Assembly: GCA_000431155.1 (NCBI GenBank)
Contig: HF985651.1
Coordinates: 69,594 to 85,066, forward strand
Origin: Bacteroides sp. CAG:927
GTDB taxonomy: Bacteria; Bacteroidota; Bacteroidia; Bacteroidales; Muribaculaceae
Direction: 5' to 3'
Length of the DNA stretch: 15,473 nucleotides
Shown here: piece by piece, positions 13,514 through 15,473 of the stretch
How the letters are laid out: every line of letters begins with the position of its first letter
Numbering within the stretch: the stretch's first letter is position 1
Made by a program: the position numbers and the translations under genes
The notes under the pieces: generated by a model
What the model was told of the DNA's origin: nothing
The model's database searches: none
The model's input: only the letters and a program-made list of their open reading frames with translations

Positions 13514-14551
13514 TTAGGCCAGACACACAGGCGCAAGGTATTTGGCAAGCAGATAGCCTCCGGCTATGAGCCATATGTACAGGCAGAAGGCAAGCACAAA
13601 CGGTTTGGCTCCGGCCTTTTTGAATTTGTCTATGCTTGTTTCAGCTCCTAAGGCTGCCATTGCCATAGTGAGCAGGAATGTATCGAAATAGTTGATGCCG
13701 TCAACTACCACTTGGGGGAACAAATCCAGTGAGTTGAAACCGATTACTACCAGAAATCCTACGGCAAACCATGGTATGTTGAGCTTGCCTTTCTCTCCGT
13801 TATGGCCTTTGCTGTTGCGTTTTGCCATCCAGAAACCAAGAACCAGAAGTACCGGCACAAGCAGCATCACGCGTATCATCTTCACTATGATTGACACGTT
13901 GGATATTTCAGGACCCATGGCATTGCCGGCTCCCACGGCGTGGGCCACTTCATGCAGTGTGGCTCCGGAATATATTCCCATTTCCTGAGGGGTGAGGTCA
14001 AGTATGCCTGCGCGGTAGGCTATAGGATAGAGAAACATTGAGAGTGTGCCGAAGATCACCACTGTTGCCACAGCTACAGCAGTTTTGTATGGCTGGGTGC
14101 GGATGGTGCTTTCTGCTCCGAGCACTGCCGCTGCTCCGCAAATGCCGCTGCCCACTGAGGTGAGGAGTGCTATATCGCGGTCCATTTTCAGAAGCTTGCC
14201 TATGTAGATGCCGCCTATGATGGTTGTGGCCACCACTATGGTGTCAATAACTATACCTGCCACACCCACATTCATTATGTCCTGAAATGTAAGGCGGAAG
14301 CCGTAGAGTATGATACCCAGACGAAGCACTTTCTTGGAGCAGAACTGTATGCCCGGCACCCATGTCTCAGGCAGATTGTTGCGTAAGGAGTTGGCGTAAA
14401 GCATACCCAGGATTATACCTATAATCATGGGGCTGAATGATATTTCCTTAAAAAATTGTGCGTCTCCTATATAAAAGGCGGCACACGCAAATAACGATAT
14501 AAGCAGCACGCCATGAATCATGCTGATTCGTTCATGTGTGAATTTTGCCAT
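13514..14551 (-). CDS. YeiH/UPF0324-family putative sulfate exporter
   Basis: A 345-residue protein with about ten transmembrane helices. Family landmarks are PMIIGIILGMLYANSL (about residues 41-56), KKVLRLGIILYGFRLT (73-88), TSVGSGICGAAAVLGAES (131-148) and GATLHEVAHAVGAGNA (196-211). The family (YeiH, PSE) is predicted to export sulfate or related anions, but transport activity is not well established in general. The ATG at 14551 follows the aroE stop by 35 bases on the same strand; comEC begins 29 bases after its stop if the 13484 start is right. No promoter or terminator box is visible within the three-gene run, which suggests an operon. Confidence 0.9.
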   Translation of the reverse strand: MAKFTHERISMIHGVLLISLFACAAFYIGDAQFFKEISFSPMIIGIILGMLYANSLRNNLPETWVPGIQFCSKKVLRLGIILYGFRLTFQDIMNVGVAGIVIDTIVVATTIIGGIYIGKLLKMDRDIALLTSVGSGICGAAAVLGAESTIRTQPYKTAVAVATVVIFGTLSMFLYPIAYRAGILDLTPQEMGIYSGATLHEVAHAVGAGNAMGPEISNVSIIVKMIRVMLLVPVLLVLGFWMAKRNSKGHNGEKGKLNIPWFAVGFLVVIGFNSLDLFPQVVVDGINYFDTFLLTMAMAALGAETSIDKFKKAGAKPFVLAFCLYIWLIAGGYLLAKYLAPVCLA

Positions 14552-14586
14552 TTCTTATTAATTGTGTTTTTATGTTAGGTATAAAA

Positions 14587-15342
14587 TTATGAATTCCAGA
14601 TATTCCATGCGGCAAATGCCTGAAGCAGCAGCATCTCAAGGCCATTCTTGGTTTCGGCACCGAATTCAGCAGATTTGCGCATAAACAATGTGGTGTCCGG
14701 ATTGTAAAGCAGGTCATAGCACAGATGCTCCGGCGTGAGGGCCTCATACGGAATGTCGGGACATTCGTCAATGTGTGGATACATCCCGAGCGGGGTGGCA
14801 TTGACTATTATCTTGTGGTCGGATATGATCTGACTGTTGAGGTCGGAATAGGTGAGTCGTCCCGGTGCGGCTGTGCGGCTCACGTACACAGCTTCCACGC
14901 CCAGATTATTCAGTCCATGAAACACGGCCTTGGCTGCCCCTCCGGTACCGAGCACAAGTGCTTTGGTGCGCACCGGGGTAAGCAACGGCCTGATGCTGTC
15001 GCTGAACCCTATTATATCGCTGTTATATCCTTTGAATTTAGGCCCTTTGGGCGTGGGAATGAATTTGATTACATTCACTGCGCCTATTTTTGCGGCATCG
15101 GCATCCATCTCGTTCATGTAGCTTATCACCTGCTCTTTGTAGGGGATAGTTACATTCAGCCCGGCAAGGTTGGGGTGTTCGCTTATCACCTCCATGAAAT
15201 CGCCTATATCGGGAATCTCAAAATTCACATATGCGGCATCTGTGCCTTCTGCCTGAAATTTCTGATTGAAGTAATCCTGTGAGAAGGAATGTCCCAACGG
15301 GAAGCCTATAAGGCCGTAAAGACGAGCGGGATTTTTATGCAT
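14587..15342 (-). CDS. aroE: Shikimate dehydrogenase (NADP+)
   Basis: A 251-residue enzyme of the AroE family, slightly shorter than the typical ~270. It reduces 3-dehydroshikimate to shikimate with NADPH in aromatic amino acid synthesis. Visible are IGFPLGHSFSQ (substrate Ser 19 and 21), LNVTIPYKE with the catalytic Lys (about residue 69), GYNSD with Asp about 109, the Rossmann loop VLGTGGAAKAV (about 130-140), NATPLGM (181-187) and the C-terminal GLEMLLLQAFAAW with Gln 241. All key positions are present. The ATG at 15342 is about 26 bases after a -7 box. It is first in a minus-strand run with the YeiH-type transporter and comEC, and diverges from an incomplete gene at 15438. Confidence 0.97.
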   Translation of the reverse strand: MHKNPARLYGLIGFPLGHSFSQDYFNQKFQAEGTDAAYVNFEIPDIGDFMEVISEHPNLAGLNVTIPYKEQVISYMNEMDADAAKIGAVNVIKFIPTPKGPKFKGYNSDIIGFSDSIRPLLTPVRTKALVLGTGGAAKAVFHGLNNLGVEAVYVSRTAAPGRLTYSDLNSQIISDHKIIVNATPLGMYPHIDECPDIPYEALTPEHLCYDLLYNPDTTLFMRKSAEFGAETKNGLEMLLLQAFAAWNIWNS

Positions 15343-15367
15343 ATTAAGCTTTTATGAATTTCGGTGG

Positions 15368-15375
15368 CAAAAATA
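15368..15375 (-). promoter_or_regulatory. Putative -7 box for the aroE operon
   Basis: The minus strand reads TATTTTTG, matching TAnnTTTG, followed by CC. Predicted start is near 15363, leaving a leader of about 21 bases to the aroE ATG at 15342. No convincing -33 TTTG is present. Confidence 0.55.
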
Positions 15376-15421
15376 CACTATTTTGTTGATATATTGATTA
15401 GGTGAACTGTAGAAATTTGGG

Positions 15422-15429
15422 TACATTTG
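15422..15429 (+). promoter_or_regulatory. Putative -7 box for the divergent gene at the window edge
   Basis: TACATTTG matches TAnnTTTG and is followed by C. It lies 8 bases before the ATG at 15438, a spacing almost identical to that of the DUF1846 promoter, which again implies a nearly leaderless mRNA. No clear -33 element is visible. Confidence 0.55.
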
Positions 15430-15437
15430 CAGCCGTT

Positions 15438-15473
15438 ATGGTTGATAATATCCATGAATCTTCCGGGCGTGTG
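15438..15473 (+). CDS. Start of an unidentified gene, cut by the window edge
   Basis: Twelve codons (MVDNIHESSGRV) are open to the end of the window and follow a -7 box by 8 bases. This is too little to name a family. The divergent position opposite aroE and the promoter support a real gene start; the identity is unknown. Confidence 0.45.
   Translation, partial: MVDNIHESSGRV

Noticed and set aside
1..15473. CRISPR array, tRNA or rRNA genes, intact insertion sequence
   Set aside because: No regularly spaced direct repeats, no recognisable tRNA arms or CCA ends, and no transposase-like protein were seen on either strand.

Overview
The window looks like a chromosomal segment from a member of the Bacteroidales, plausibly a Muribaculaceae/Prevotella-like gut bacterium; the genus is inference. 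Evidence: several genes are preceded by Bacteroidota-type -7 boxes (TAnnTTTG), some with a -33 TTG/TTTG about 19-20 bases upstream; classical Shine-Dalgarno sequences are mostly absent; the RNA polymerase omega-like protein and the long acyltransferase are of the Bacteroidota type; and one secreted protein ends in the YYNLQG...GLYI...KVLIK tail common in this order.

Layout. Bases 38-2607 are all on the minus strand: a 10-TM EamA/DMT permease, rpsO (ribosomal protein S15) with its own promoter and a 5' leader hairpin, then bamD followed by an omega-subunit gene (bamD upstream). Bases 2608-3085 are a 478-base gap without a convincing gene. It holds the bamD promoter and, facing the other way, a textbook promoter followed within about 10 bases by an intrinsic terminator, then several inverted repeats. 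Bases 3086-5212 (+) encode a large secreted protein with two WxxxG-type repeats and von Willebrand A (VWA) pieces in an unusual order. It has its own strong terminator and looks like the accessory element of the window.

Bases 5330-11463 (+) form a housekeeping block: a DUF1846 protein on a nearly leaderless promoter; a PASTA-domain membrane protein and RluD-type pseudouridine synthase 7 bases apart; a glycerolipid acyltransferase-like protein; and a membrane-anchored metallophosphoesterase overlapping a short folK by ATGA. Bases 11460-15342 (-) form a probable operon aroE - YeiH-type putative sulfate exporter - comEC, whose last codon interlocks with the end of folK. A divergent gene on the plus strand begins at 15438 and is cut by the window edge.

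Most of the window is ordinary core genome: envelope biogenesis (BamD, acyltransferase, PASTA), translation and transcription (S15, omega, RluD), and folate and shikimate biosynthesis. The parts most worth a second look are the 2.6 kb around the VWA-like gene (split MIDAS motifs, AT-rich N-terminal half, promoter-terminator leader with further hairpins) and the rpsO leader. I saw no tRNA, rRNA, CRISPR array or intact insertion sequence. All assignments are from reading the sequence; no database search was run.
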